Origin: Gemmobacter lanyuensis
GTDB taxonomy: Bacteria > Pseudomonadota > Alphaproteobacteria > Rhodobacterales > Rhodobacteraceae
Reading direction: 5' to 3'
DNA length: 64,000 nt
NCBI RefSeq assembly: GCF_014652355.1
Contig: NZ_BMYQ01000006.1
Coordinates: 1-64,000 of the forward strand
The first letter of the stretch is position 1, and every line of letters starts with the position of its first letter. Made by a program: the position numbers and the translations under genes. The notes below the pieces were generated by a model, which ran no database searches, had not been told where the DNA came from, and was given only the letters and a program-made list of their open reading frames with translations. Of this stretch, positions 46,364 through 54,572 are shown one piece after another.

Positions 46364-47257
46364 TCAGGCATGGCCTTCATCCTTGAGAAGAAGCCCGAGC
46401 GCCCCCATCGTCAGCGCCACCCCGATCAGCACTTGAGCCGGCGGCACCGCGCGGCCAAGCGCGATTTCCCACAGCAAGACCCAGCTTGGCACCAGATAGG
46501 TATAGGCCATGACCTTGGCCGCAGGTAGGCGCAGCGTGGCGAATTGCAGCAGGACAAAGGTCATCGCGCTGGCGGCGACGGCGACATAAACCAGACAGAT
46601 CCAGACGATCGCGGGCAGGGCAGGCCAGTCGGTTTCCAGCACGCCACGCCACCCATAGAGCGTGAGAAGGCCCAACCCCGCCACCATCATCCCGAAGGTA
46701 AAGACGACCGCAGGTTCGCCCCGGTTCAGCCGCCGCACCATCGGCGCATAGATCGCATGGGCCAGGCAGCCCCAGAAATAGATCGCCTCACCCCGTCCGA
46801 TCTGCAGCCGCAGGATGGCTGCCGGATCACCGCGGAAGATCACCCAGACCGCCCCCGCCGCCCCGATCACGAGCGCAAGCGCCATGCGCGCCGTCAGCCG
46901 CTGCCGCAGCAACAGCCAGCCGAACCCCGCTGCCATGACCGGGGTCAGCGTGAACACGGCCGCCGCAGGCACTGGGGCTGCGGTTTTCAGCCCCTCGAAC
47001 ATCAGCACGAAATAGATGGCGAGCAACCCGCCCAGCACCAGATAGCGCCAAGGCGCCTGCCAGGCGCTGCGCTGCACCTTGCCGCTGGCAAAGGCCGCAG
47101 CCCCGACCAAGGCGCCCGCCAATGCGAAACGCGGCACGGTCAGCGCTGCGGGGGCGATATGCGGCGCGGCCATCGCGCCCAGCGAAAACGACCCCGCCAC
47201 CAGCGCCGAAAAGGCCAGCATCGCCAGATGCCCCGCCTGATGAGGGCGAAGGGTCAT
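46364..47257 (-). CDS. EamA/DMT-superfamily permease
   Basis: The 297-residue protein has ten hydrophobic segments in two EamA repeats (first near residues 10-140, second 155-290). The RhaT/YdcZ-like DMT family usually exports amino acids or metabolites. Its ATG overlaps the LysR stop (ATGA), so the regulator and transporter are translationally coupled, which suggests that the LysR protein controls the exporter. Substrate unknown. Confidence 0.88.
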   Translation of the reverse strand: MTLRPHQAGHLAMLAFSALVAGSFSLGAMAAPHIAPAALTVPRFALAGALVGAAAFASGKVQRSAWQAPWRYLVLGGLLAIYFVLMFEGLKTAAPVPAAAVFTLTPVMAAGFGWLLLRQRLTARMALALVIGAAGAVWVIFRGDPAAILRLQIGRGEAIYFWGCLAHAIYAPMVRRLNRGEPAVVFTFGMMVAGLGLLTLYGWRGVLETDWPALPAIVWICLVYVAVAASAMTFVLLQFATLRLPAAKVMAYTYLVPSWVLLWEIALGRAVPPAQVLIGVALTMGALGLLLKDEGHA

Positions 47258-48135
47258 ACCTCGGACCAGCCCGCCGTCGCGCCGCGCAGATGCGCCAGGA
47301 AGCTTTGCACCTTCAATGTGCGGTGCAGATCGACGTGGGTGACCAGCCAGAGCGGCGCCTCCCAATCCGGCTGGGGGGGCATGACCTCGATCAGGTCGGG
47401 GTGGGTCGCGGCAAGGCGGGCGGGCATGAAGCCGATCCCCAGCCCCGCCAAGACGGCCTGGATATTCGATTCCGGATCGGTGGCGCGGAAGGTGATCGCC
47501 TCATCCGGCACCTGCGCGCGCAGCCAGCGATAGAAGGGCGCGCGCGAATCCGGGTTGTCGGTGCCGATGAAGCGGTGGCGGTGGAATTCATCCGTCGCCA
47601 GCGGCACGTCATGGGCATCGGCGTAGCAGCGCGCGGCATAAAGCCCATAGCGCAACCGGGCGAGGGGCTGGACCACGTAATCAGGTTCCTGCGGCTGCGT
47701 ACCCGCGCGGATCGCGACATGCGCCTCGCCATAGTCCAGCCGGAAGACGCGCATGTCGGTCAGGAAACGGATGATGACCTGCGGATGCGTCCGCTGGAAG
47801 CTGCCGAAGACGGGTGCCAGCAGATCGGCGATGCCGGTGATCGAAGTGACCAGCAATTCGCCCGATACCACCTCACCCTGGCCCTTGATGCGGCTCGCAA
47901 GCTGGGCGAACTGATCCTCGGTTGATTGGGCCACGGTCAGCAGATCGCGCCCGGCCTCGGTCGGGGTATAGCCGCGGGCATGGCGCTGGAAAAGCTTGGT
48001 GCCCAGCCGTCGCTCCAGCGCGTCGATATGGCGGATCACTGTCGCGTGGTGCACACCCAGCACCTCGGCCGCGCCAGATACGGTGCCCAGCCGGGCCACC
48101 TGAAAGGCGGTGCGGATTTCGTCCCAGTTATCCAT
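47254..48135 (-). CDS. LysR-family transcriptional regulator
   Basis: The 293-residue protein has the N-terminal winged HTH (AFQVARLGTVSGAAEVLGVH followed by HATVIRHIDALERRLG) and a periplasmic-binding-like effector domain from about residue 90. LysR genes normally control a neighbour; here the transporter gene follows in the same direction with overlapping codons rather than divergently, which is less usual. The 490-bp gap upstream provides the promoter region. Confidence 0.92.
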   Translation of the reverse strand: MDNWDEIRTAFQVARLGTVSGAAEVLGVHHATVIRHIDALERRLGTKLFQRHARGYTPTEAGRDLLTVAQSTEDQFAQLASRIKGQGEVVSGELLVTSITGIADLLAPVFGSFQRTHPQVIIRFLTDMRVFRLDYGEAHVAIRAGTQPQEPDYVVQPLARLRYGLYAARCYADAHDVPLATDEFHRHRFIGTDNPDSRAPFYRWLRAQVPDEAITFRATDPESNIQAVLAGLGIGFMPARLAATHPDLIEVMPPQPDWEAPLWLVTHVDLHRTLKVQSFLAHLRGATAGWSEV

Positions 48136-48626
48136 CGTTTCCTCCGTCGTCGTCCCCAGCTTACGCCTGCCAACCGCCGCGGCAAGGGCATCCTACGTCG
48201 GGGGGTGGCCCTTTCTGTCGCCCCGCATTGTCACGCCGCCGTTACAAGACGTGAGCTATGCCTAATCTGCGGGGGCAGGGCTGCGCGGGGTGCAACCCTG
48301 CGCTGAGGCCGCCCCCGGTTTGCGGCACTTGCGCGTCCGCGCGCGCGAGCACACGCGCGTGCATGCGAAAACACCGGCTGGCGGCGGGAAGGTCAATGCG
48401 CCTCCCGTCACGTTTGCCTCACAGCACGATCACAGGCGCGTGTTGTTCGCAAATCTGCCAGTCGATGTGCAAAATGTTGAAATTACATCGGAAAATTTTC
48501 GACCCTATCTCCCTATCACCGAAGCGGCGGTGGTTGATGAAACGCCGCCGACGGACCGGGACGGAAGATCCGCCCGGTGCGACAACCCGCCCGGCTGAAA
48601 CAGCGGGCAACCCTGAGGAGACGAAG
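48136..48626. other. Gene-free 490-bp region between lysR and the repeat-protein gene
   Basis: No credible coding sequence. It holds an alternating purine-pyrimidine tract (48338-48367), an AT-rich pocket near 48470-48510 (GCAAAATGTTGAAATTACAT) that is the best place for the promoter of the exported repeat protein, and a GGAG motif before its ATG. ORFs crossing it have noncoding codon use. Confidence 0.6.
48338..48367. other. Alternating purine-pyrimidine tract (Z-DNA-prone)
   Basis: Bases 48338-48347 and 48349-48367 are perfectly alternating pyrimidine-purine runs (CG, CA, TG steps), separated by a single break at 48348. Such runs favour left-handed DNA under negative supercoiling. It lies about 260 bp upstream of the exported repeat protein gene. 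Confidence 0.55.
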
Positions 48627-49112
48627 ATGTCTGTCAAACTTACCCTTTCCGCCCTTGTCGTGGCCCTGTCGGCTGGCGCAGCCCTTGCCGGTGTGCCGCA
48701 GAACGGGTCGGATCAGCTGTCGCTGATCGCCGGTGTCGAACCGGGCACCCTGTCGAACACCGAACTGAACCGCCTGATCGAGGCCAAGCGCGACAATGAT
48801 GCCCGGGAAGTGGCCTTCATCCTGTCGAAGGCCGGTCAGCGCAGCGGCCCGGTTGCCGGTGACGCCCAGACCGCCGCCCTTCTGGGCGTGGAAGCCGGCC
48901 GCTTCACCGCTGCCGAGCTGCAGATCCTGACCGAAGCCCGTCGCAACGACGATGCCCAGACCGTCGCCTGGATCCTGTCGGGTGACAACCGTCAGGGTGA
49001 AGCGGAAACCGCCTCGGTTGGCAAAGCCCAGCTGGCGGCCATCCTCGGCGTGGATGCCAACCAGTATTCGCTGGCCGAACTGACCGCGATTGCCGCGGCC
49101 CGCAACGACTGA
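48627..49112 (+). CDS. Exported protein with three internal repeats, unknown function
   Basis: The 161-residue protein has a clear signal peptide (MSVKLTLSALVVALSAGAALA, cut near residue 21). The mature part is built from three similar units: about residues 30-68, 81-118 and 135-161. Each has a (L/I)xGVxxxxxxxxEL core followed by (E/A)A(R/K)R(N/D)-D and, in the first two, VAFILS/VAWILS. No catalytic motif, cysteine or metal ligand is visible. Probably a small periplasmic or secreted helical repeat protein. Good ribosome-binding site (GAGGAG) 8 nt upstream; terminator follows. Confidence 0.82.
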   Translation: MSVKLTLSALVVALSAGAALAGVPQNGSDQLSLIAGVEPGTLSNTELNRLIEAKRDNDAREVAFILSKAGQRSGPVAGDAQTAALLGVEAGRFTAAELQILTEARRNDDAQTVAWILSGDNRQGEAETASVGKAQLAAILGVDANQYSLAELTAIAAARND

Positions 49113-49126
49113 TGGTCCTTGCCCAC

Positions 49127-49165
49127 CGACCGGGGCGGCCGCTCCCGCAGCCCCGGTCGTCTTTG
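49127..49165 (+). terminator. Intrinsic terminator
   Basis: CGACCGGGGC (49127-49136) and GCCCCGGTCG (49150-49159) form a perfect 10-bp stem followed by TCTTTGCG. It ends the repeat-protein gene, 14 bp after its stop. Confidence 0.75.
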
Positions 49166-49204
49166 CGATCTGCCGCCGCTTCCCGTGAAGCTGGCGGCTT
49201 TTCG

Positions 49205-49233
49205 TTGACTCCGCCCCGCATTCGGACTATCCG
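49205..49233 (+). promoter_or_regulatory. Candidate promoter of the ffh-trmD block
   Basis: TTGACT (49205-49210), exactly 17 bp, TATCCG (49228-49233). The leader to the ffh ATG at 49372 would be about 130 nt. Confidence 0.5.
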
Positions 49234-49371
49234 ACCCGTGAAATCCCCGGAGGCACATGCTTCCGGTCCCATCGCTTATGCGGGGATCGCCATCCGTCAG
49301 CGCGTTGCGCCCACGGGTGCGAAACCGCTTGGAACAACCCGTGGCCCCCGGGCCGGTCGAGGAGAAGTCGC

Positions 49372-50889
49372 ATGTTCGAATCCCTTTCCGAACGCCTTGG
49401 CGGTGTCTTTGACCGGCTGACCAAACAGGGTGCGCTGACCGAAGCCGATGTGGATACCGCCCTGCGTGAAGTGCGCGTGGCCCTGCTTGAGGCCGATGTC
49501 TCGCTGCCGGTTGCGCGCGATTTCATCAAGGCAGTCAAGGGGAAAGCCACTGGCCAGGCCGTGACCAAATCGGTGACGCCGGGCCAGCAGGTCGTCAAGA
49601 TCGTGCATGACGAACTCGTCCGCACCCTGACGGGCGAGGGCGAGCCGGACGCGCTGAAGATCGACAATCCGCCCGCGACCATCCTGATGGTCGGTCTGCA
49701 GGGGTCGGGGAAAACCACCACCACCGCCAAGCTCGCCAAGCGCCTGAAAGAGAAGAACGGCAAGAAGGTTCTTCTCGCCTCGCTTGATACCCAGCGCCCC
49801 GCCGCGATGGAGCAGCTGGCGATTCTGGCTGGCCAGATCGGCGTGGACAGCCTGCCCATCGTGAAGGGCGAAAGCGCCGTCCAGATCGCCAAGCGCGCCA
49901 AGATGCAGGCGAACCTCGGCGGCTATGATGTCGTCTTCCTTGATACCGCAGGCCGTCTGCATATCGACGACGTGCTGATGGACGAAGTGCAGGCCGTGCG
50001 CGATATCGCCCAGCCGCGCGAAACCATGCTGGTGGTCGATGGTCTGACCGGTCAGGACGCCGTCAATGTGGCGACCGAATTCAACGCCAAGGTCGGCATT
50101 TCGGGCGTGGTGCTGACGCGGATGGACGGCGATGGCCGCGGCGGTGCCGCGCTGTCGATGCGGGCCGTGACCGGCAAGCCGATCCGCTTTGTCGGTCTGG
50201 GCGAAAAGATGGACGCGCTGGACGCGTTCGAACCTGAACGGATCGCGGGCCGCATCCTCGGCATGGGCGATATCGTCGCGCTGGTCGAAAAGGCGCGCGA
50301 AACCTTTGAGGCCGAACAGGCCGAGCGTATGGCGAAACGCTTTGCCAAGGGTCTGTTCAACATGAACGACCTCAAGGCGCAGCTGGACCAGATGCTCAAG
50401 ATGGGCGGGATGCAGGGCGTCATGGGGATGCTGCCCGGTATGGGCAAGATGGCCAAGGCCGCCGAACAGGCCGGGTTCGATGACAAGATGCTGCGCCGCC
50501 AGATCGCCATCATCAACTCGATGACCAAGAAGGAACGCGCCAATCCCGACATGCTGCAGGCCAGCCGCAAGAAGCGGATCGCCGCGGGCGCCGGGGTCGA
50601 GGTCGCGGAACTGAACCGTCTGCTGAAACAGCACAAGCAGATGGCCGACATGATGAAGAAGCTCGGCAAGGGCGGCATGATGAAACAGGCCGTCAAGGCG
50701 ATGATGGGCGCCAAGGGCGGTGCGATGCCCGACCTTGCGAACATGAGCCCCGAGCAGATGGAAGAAGCCGCCCGCGCCATGAAGGCCGGGATGGGCGGCG
50801 CCGGAATGCCGGGTCTGGGGGGCTTGGGCGGTCTGCCGCGCGGCATGTCGTTGCCCTCGGGCCTGTCCGGCCTGATGAAGAAGAAGTGA
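49372..50889 (+). CDS. ffh: Signal recognition particle protein Ffh
   Basis: The 505-residue SRP54 GTPase has the N and G domains (GLQGSGKTTTTAKLAKRL as P-loop near 106, DTAGRLHIDD, TRMDGDGRGG) and a Met-rich M domain from about 300 that binds SRP RNA and signal sequences. The C-terminal tail is Gly/Met-rich (GGLGGLPRGMSLPSG). No SRP RNA gene is found in the window. First gene of the block leading to trmD. Confidence 0.97.
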   Translation: MFESLSERLGGVFDRLTKQGALTEADVDTALREVRVALLEADVSLPVARDFIKAVKGKATGQAVTKSVTPGQQVVKIVHDELVRTLTGEGEPDALKIDNPPATILMVGLQGSGKTTTTAKLAKRLKEKNGKKVLLASLDTQRPAAMEQLAILAGQIGVDSLPIVKGESAVQIAKRAKMQANLGGYDVVFLDTAGRLHIDDVLMDEVQAVRDIAQPRETMLVVDGLTGQDAVNVATEFNAKVGISGVVLTRMDGDGRGGAALSMRAVTGKPIRFVGLGEKMDALDAFEPERIAGRILGMGDIVALVEKARETFEAEQAERMAKRFAKGLFNMNDLKAQLDQMLKMGGMQGVMGMLPGMGKMAKAAEQAGFDDKMLRRQIAIINSMTKKERANPDMLQASRKKRIAAGAGVEVAELNRLLKQHKQMADMMKKLGKGGMMKQAVKAMMGAKGGAMPDLANMSPEQMEEAARAMKAGMGGAGMPGLGGLGGLPRGMSLPSGLSGLMKKK

Positions 50890-50897
50890 TCCCCGCC

Positions 50898-51194
50898 ATG
50901 ACCGATGCCACCATCCGCGCGGCCGAGATCCTCAAGGAACATCGGGAAAGCATCGACCGGCTCGATGCGATCCTTGTCTACACGCTGGCCGAACGGTTCA
51001 AGCACACCCAGGCGGTGGGCCGACTAAAGGCCGCCCATGATCTGCCGCCGTCCGATCCCAAGCGCGAAGAGCGCCAGATCGAACGGCTGGAGCGTCTGGC
51101 GAAGGAAGCGGATCTTGATCCAGAATTCGCCAAGAAATTCCTGAACTTCATCATTTCCGAAGTCATCAGGCATCACGAGAAACTGCAAAAGTGA
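50898..51194 (+). CDS. Chorismate mutase (AroQ type)
   Basis: The 98-residue all-helical protein matches free-standing AroQ chorismate mutases: the N-terminal helix with REsIDRLDAIL, the Lys/Arg pair in AVGRLKAAHDLPPSDPKREE, and a C-terminal helix ending HHEKLQK. It converts chorismate to prephenate for Phe/Tyr synthesis. GTG 50886, overlapping the ffh stop, is an alternative start. It sits between ffh and rpsP. Confidence 0.88.
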   Translation: MTDATIRAAEILKEHRESIDRLDAILVYTLAERFKHTQAVGRLKAAHDLPPSDPKREERQIERLERLAKEADLDPEFAKKFLNFIISEVIRHHEKLQK

Positions 51195-51244
51195 CCCTAT
51201 CCCGGCGGGTTCGCCCGCCAAACCGGACTTAAAGGAGAAAACCC

Positions 51245-51598
51245 ATGTCCATGAAAATCCGTCTGGCCCGTGGTGGTTCGAAAAAGCGCCCGCACTACTC
51301 GATCGTCGCTTCCGACTCGCGCATGCCGCGTGACGGCCGCTTCATCGAGAAGCTGGGCATCTACAACCCGCTTCTGGCCAAAGACAGCGAAGATCGCGTG
51401 AAGCTGAATGTCGAGCGCGTCCAGTACTGGATCTCGCAAGGCGCCCAGCCGACCGACCGCGTCGCCCGCTTCCTGGAAGCTGCCGGCCTGACCGCCAAGA
51501 AGGTCCGCAACAACCCGAAAGCCGCCGTTCCGGGCAAAGCCATGGCCGAGCGCGCTGCCAAGAAAGCTGCCCGCGCTGCTGCGCCGGCCGAAGAATAA
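51245..51598 (+). CDS. rpsP: 30S ribosomal protein S16
   Basis: The 117-residue protein starts [31 protein letters not shown] (family hallmark; shown in part) and contains LGIYNPLL and [17 protein letters not shown]. The Ala/Lys-rich C-terminal extension is common in alphaproteobacteria. AAAGGAGAAA precedes the ATG. First canonical gene of the rpsP-rimM-trmD-rplS order. Confidence 0.97.
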   Translation: MSMKIRLARGGSKKRPHYSIVASDSRMPRDGRFIEKLGIYNPLLAKDSEDRVKLNVERVQYWISQGAQPTDRVARFLEAAGLTAKKVRNNPKAAVPGKAMAERAAKKAARAAAPAEE

Positions 51599-51612
51599 TC
51601 TTCGGCCCTGCC

Positions 51613-52245
51613 ATGCAGGGGCAATTCGGCCCGGAATTCCGGGCGGAACTGGCCGATCTGATGCGGTGGCGGCGCGATGTGCGCCACTTCCGCACCGATC
51701 CCGTGGAGGCAGCGGTTCTTGACCGCTGCCTTCAGGCATTTGCGATGGCCCCTTCGGTGGGCCTGAGCGAACCCTGGCGGTTGCTGCGCGTGGAAAGCGC
51801 TGCGGCCCGTGCCGCCGTGACCCAGAATTTCGAAGCCACCAACGCCGAGGCGCTTGCGACCTATGACGCTGACAAGGCGGGGCTTTATGCCCGGCTGAAA
51901 CTGGCGGGCCTGCGCGAGGCGCCGGTGCATCTTGCGGTGTTTTGCGATGATGCCACGCCCAAGGGCGCGGGGCTGGGTGCGGCCTCGATGCCGGAAACCC
52001 GTGCCTATTCGGTGGTGGGGGCCATCACGCTGTTCTGGCTGATGCTTCGGGCCGAGGGGCTGGGTCTGGGCTGGGTGTCGATCCTTGATCCCGACCGTCT
52101 GGCCCGCGATCTGGCAGCGCCCGAAAGCTGGCGCTTCATCGGCTATCTCTGCGTGGGGCGCCCCGAGGAAGACAGCGACACCCCGGAACTTGCCCGCATC
52201 GGCTGGGAAGCCCGCGCGCCCGAACTCATCATGGAGAGCCGCTGA
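51613..52245 (+). CDS. bluB: 5,6-dimethylbenzimidazole synthase BluB
   Basis: The 210-residue flavoprotein of the nitroreductase fold breaks down FMNH2 with oxygen to make the lower ligand of B12. RWRRDVRHFRTDPV, FAMAPSVGLSEPWRL and MPETRAYSVVGAI are BluB signatures, and GLGLGWVSILDP closes the active site. It lies 14 bp after rpsP and 1 bp before rimM, so a cobalamin gene is embedded in a ribosomal operon. It fits with the cobalamin riboswitch elsewhere in the window. Confidence 0.92.
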   Translation: MQGQFGPEFRAELADLMRWRRDVRHFRTDPVEAAVLDRCLQAFAMAPSVGLSEPWRLLRVESAAARAAVTQNFEATNAEALATYDADKAGLYARLKLAGLREAPVHLAVFCDDATPKGAGLGAASMPETRAYSVVGAITLFWLMLRAEGLGLGWVSILDPDRLARDLAAPESWRFIGYLCVGRPEEDSDTPELARIGWEARAPELIMESR

Positions 52246-52246
52246 C

Positions 52247-52762
52247 ATGACTGCCGACAAGGAAGAGCGCATCTGCGTGGGGGCCATTGCCGGGGCCTTC
52301 GGCGTGCAGGGTGAAGTCCGCCTCAAAAGCTTCTGTGCCGAACCCACCGCGATTGCGGAATATGGCCTGCTTTATACCGAAGATGGCAGCCGCAGCTTCA
52401 AGGTCCGTCTGACCCGCCCGCTGTCGGGGGGGCTGGGCGCGCGCTTGTCGGGCGTGGCCACCAAGGAAGAGGCCGATGCCCTGAAGGGCACCAACCTTTA
52501 CGCCGACAAGTCGCGCCTGCCCAAACTGCCGGATGATGAATACTATTACGCCGATCTCATCGGGCTTGAGGTCCGTGATCCCGGCGGGGCCGTGATCGGC
52601 AAGGTCGCGGCGGTGCATAACCACGGCGCGGGCGATTTGCTCGAAATCCGTGGCCCGGCGCTGAAGGAAACGCTGCTGCTGCCCTTCACGCTGGCCAATG
52701 TGCCGACGGTGGACATTGCCGCCGGGGTTTTGGTCGCAGACCTGCCCGAAGGGCTGGACTAA
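52247..52762 (+). CDS. rimM: 16S rRNA processing protein RimM
   Basis: The 171-residue protein has the RimM N-domain (CVGAIAGAFGVQGEVRLKSF) and the PRC-barrel C-domain (YYYADLIGLEVRDPGG, DLLEIRGP). It binds S19 during 30S maturation. ATG 52247 lies 1 bp after the bluB stop. Confidence 0.95.
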   Translation: MTADKEERICVGAIAGAFGVQGEVRLKSFCAEPTAIAEYGLLYTEDGSRSFKVRLTRPLSGGLGARLSGVATKEEADALKGTNLYADKSRLPKLPDDEYYYADLIGLEVRDPGGAVIGKVAAVHNHGAGDLLEIRGPALKETLLLPFTLANVPTVDIAAGVLVADLPEGLD

Positions 52763-52826
52763 AGCCGGATGACAGGCCAGTCTGCGACCCAATAGAATGG
52801 CGCAAGCCACAAACAAGGGCAGAGAA

Positions 52827-53747
52827 ATGAGTAACCGCCTTCGCGCCATGCAAGGGGCCGTCGGGCTGCTGTATCTTGGGCCGCTTCTGGCGGGGCTGGG
52901 CGGTTTCGACTGGGTGATCGTGCCGGTCTTTACCCTGATCTTCCTGCTGTGGCTGTTGGCGATGCGGCCCGATGAATGGCCGCGCAGCCCCGCCGAATGG
53001 CAAAGCCCCGATGCCTGGATCGCGCTTCTGATGCGGGTCGTGGTGCAGTTCGCACTTGTTGCCCTGTGCTTTGCCATCGGGCGGGGGCTGGGTGGGGTTG
53101 TCGCGGCGGATCTGCCGATGCCCGTGATGCTGCCCATCGGGCTGTCGCTGGTGGCGGTGCCGCTGGCGCGTCTGTTCTGCCCGCCGGGCCAGATGGCCGA
53201 GATGACCTTGTTCCTTCACGATGCCGCGGACCAGGTTGAGGCAACCGCAACGCCGGACGCCGATGCCGCCGCCCGTGCCGCCCGTCGCCTGCTGGCCGAG
53301 CGGTTGACCCAACCTCTTGCCGATCTTGGCGCCGCCACCCGGCAGGAAACCATCGCCGCGCATCTGCATGCTCTGGAAGCCCACCTTCCGGCCGAGGATC
53401 TGTATGAGGCGCTTCAGGCGCGGCTCGCAGGGGCTGACCGTGCCTCGGTGTTGCGGCGGGCCTTCATCCTGCATGCGACCTCGCCCCTGACGGTCGAGGC
53501 CTGCCCCGGCCGCGCGACCCCGGTCAAGGCGCTGCAGGCCACCGAGGCGGACCCGGACCTGCTGATCCTATTCGCGCGCCGCTGCATCGAGCTTTTGGAA
53601 CATCACGCCGATGCCTGGGGCGAATGTCCCAACGAACAGGCACTTGAGGCCGCCCGCCTTGGAACGCCCCCCGAGGTGGATGAGCTTCTGTCCCGCCTGA
53701 TCGCACAAAGCCGCGCCCTTGCGCCCCTCGCCGCAGATGGGCGCTGA
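52827..53747 (+). CDS. Membrane protein of unknown function
   Basis: A 306-residue protein with two to four hydrophobic segments in the first 120 residues (GAVGLLYLGPLLAGL, VIVPVFTLIFLLWLLAM, VVVQFALVALCFAIG, VMLPIGLSLVAVPLARL) and a soluble, Ala-rich helical C-terminal part. No known domain is recognised. ATG 52797 in the same frame would add ten residues but neither start has a strong ribosome-binding site. Its end overlaps the sulfotransferase-like gene by 11 bp, so they are probably coupled. Located between rimM and trmD. Confidence 0.72.
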   Translation: MSNRLRAMQGAVGLLYLGPLLAGLGGFDWVIVPVFTLIFLLWLLAMRPDEWPRSPAEWQSPDAWIALLMRVVVQFALVALCFAIGRGLGGVVAADLPMPVMLPIGLSLVAVPLARLFCPPGQMAEMTLFLHDAADQVEATATPDADAAARAARRLLAERLTQPLADLGAATRQETIAAHLHALEAHLPAEDLYEALQARLAGADRASVLRRAFILHATSPLTVEACPGRATPVKALQATEADPDLLILFARRCIELLEHHADAWGECPNEQALEAARLGTPPEVDELLSRLIAQSRALAPLAADGR

Positions 53748-54534
53748 ACCCCGGATCATCCTGCATTCCGGCCTGCACAAGACCGGAACCACCTCGGTTC
53801 AGGCGGCCTTGCGCGCCCATGCCGGGGTGCTGGCGCCGCTCTATCAGGTGCAGCTGAACGCGGGGCCGTTGCGCATTGTGGCCGAGGCCGCGCGGCTGTG
53901 GTCGGCGCAGCCGCGGCCCATGGCGATGCGGGTCTATCGGCGGGCGCTGCGTACCTGGGTGCAGGGTCTGGACCTCGCGCCAGGGCAGGGGTTGATCCTG
54001 TCGTGCGAGGATCTGTCGGGCCATATGCCCGGCGCGCGCGGGGTGACCAGCTATGAGGCCGCGCCCCGGCTTGCCGCCGAACTGGCGCATCAGCTTCGGG
54101 CGCGCTTCCCGGACCATGCGCTGTGTTTCGTGCTGGGTACGCGGGCGCCCGAGGGCTGGCTGCGGTCCTTGCACTGGCAGCAGGCCAAGCATCACCATAT
54201 GGTCGAAAACGCCGAAGCTTTTGCCGCGCGGCTGCGGGAGGCCGCGGATTTTACCACGCTTCTGGCGCAAATCGGGGCAGCGACCCAGGCCCCGGTGATC
54301 GGCGCGGCCCTGGAACGGCACGGGGCGCGCCCTCTCGGCCCGGTCGAGGCGATCTATGATCTGGCCGACCTGCCCGCCGATCTGCGCGCTGCACTGCCGC
54401 CCGTCACCGCCGCCAACCGCGCGCCCGTCGCCGATCTGGCGGAGGCCTTCGTCGCGCTGAACCGGCAGGACATGCCGCCCGAGGCCCGCGTCGCCGCCAA
54501 GGCCGCCCTGCTGGCCGCCGCCGCCACGCAATAG
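53737..54534 (+). CDS. Sulfotransferase-like P-loop protein
   Basis: The 265-residue protein opens with IILHSGLHKTGTTSVQAAL, matching the PAPS 5'-phosphosulfate-binding loop of sulfotransferases. A second phosphate-binding region may be LILSCEDLSGHMPGARG. Similar proteins are annotated as sulfotransferase-like in Rhodobacterales, with unknown acceptors. Overlaps the preceding membrane-protein gene by 11 bp and precedes trmD by 38 bp. Confidence 0.7.
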   Translation: MGAEPRIILHSGLHKTGTTSVQAALRAHAGVLAPLYQVQLNAGPLRIVAEAARLWSAQPRPMAMRVYRRALRTWVQGLDLAPGQGLILSCEDLSGHMPGARGVTSYEAAPRLAAELAHQLRARFPDHALCFVLGTRAPEGWLRSLHWQQAKHHHMVENAEAFAARLREAADFTTLLAQIGAATQAPVIGAALERHGARPLGPVEAIYDLADLPADLRAALPPVTAANRAPVADLAEAFVALNRQDMPPEARVAAKAALLAAAATQ

Positions 54535-54572
54535 GCTTTGCCGTAGCGCGCGCATTGTCCTAAAAGCCGCGC

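Noticed and set aside
48258-48626. N-terminal extension of the exported repeat protein to an upstream start at 48258
   Set aside because: The extended translation is noncoding in character, and ATG 48627 gives a perfect signal peptide and ribosome-binding site.
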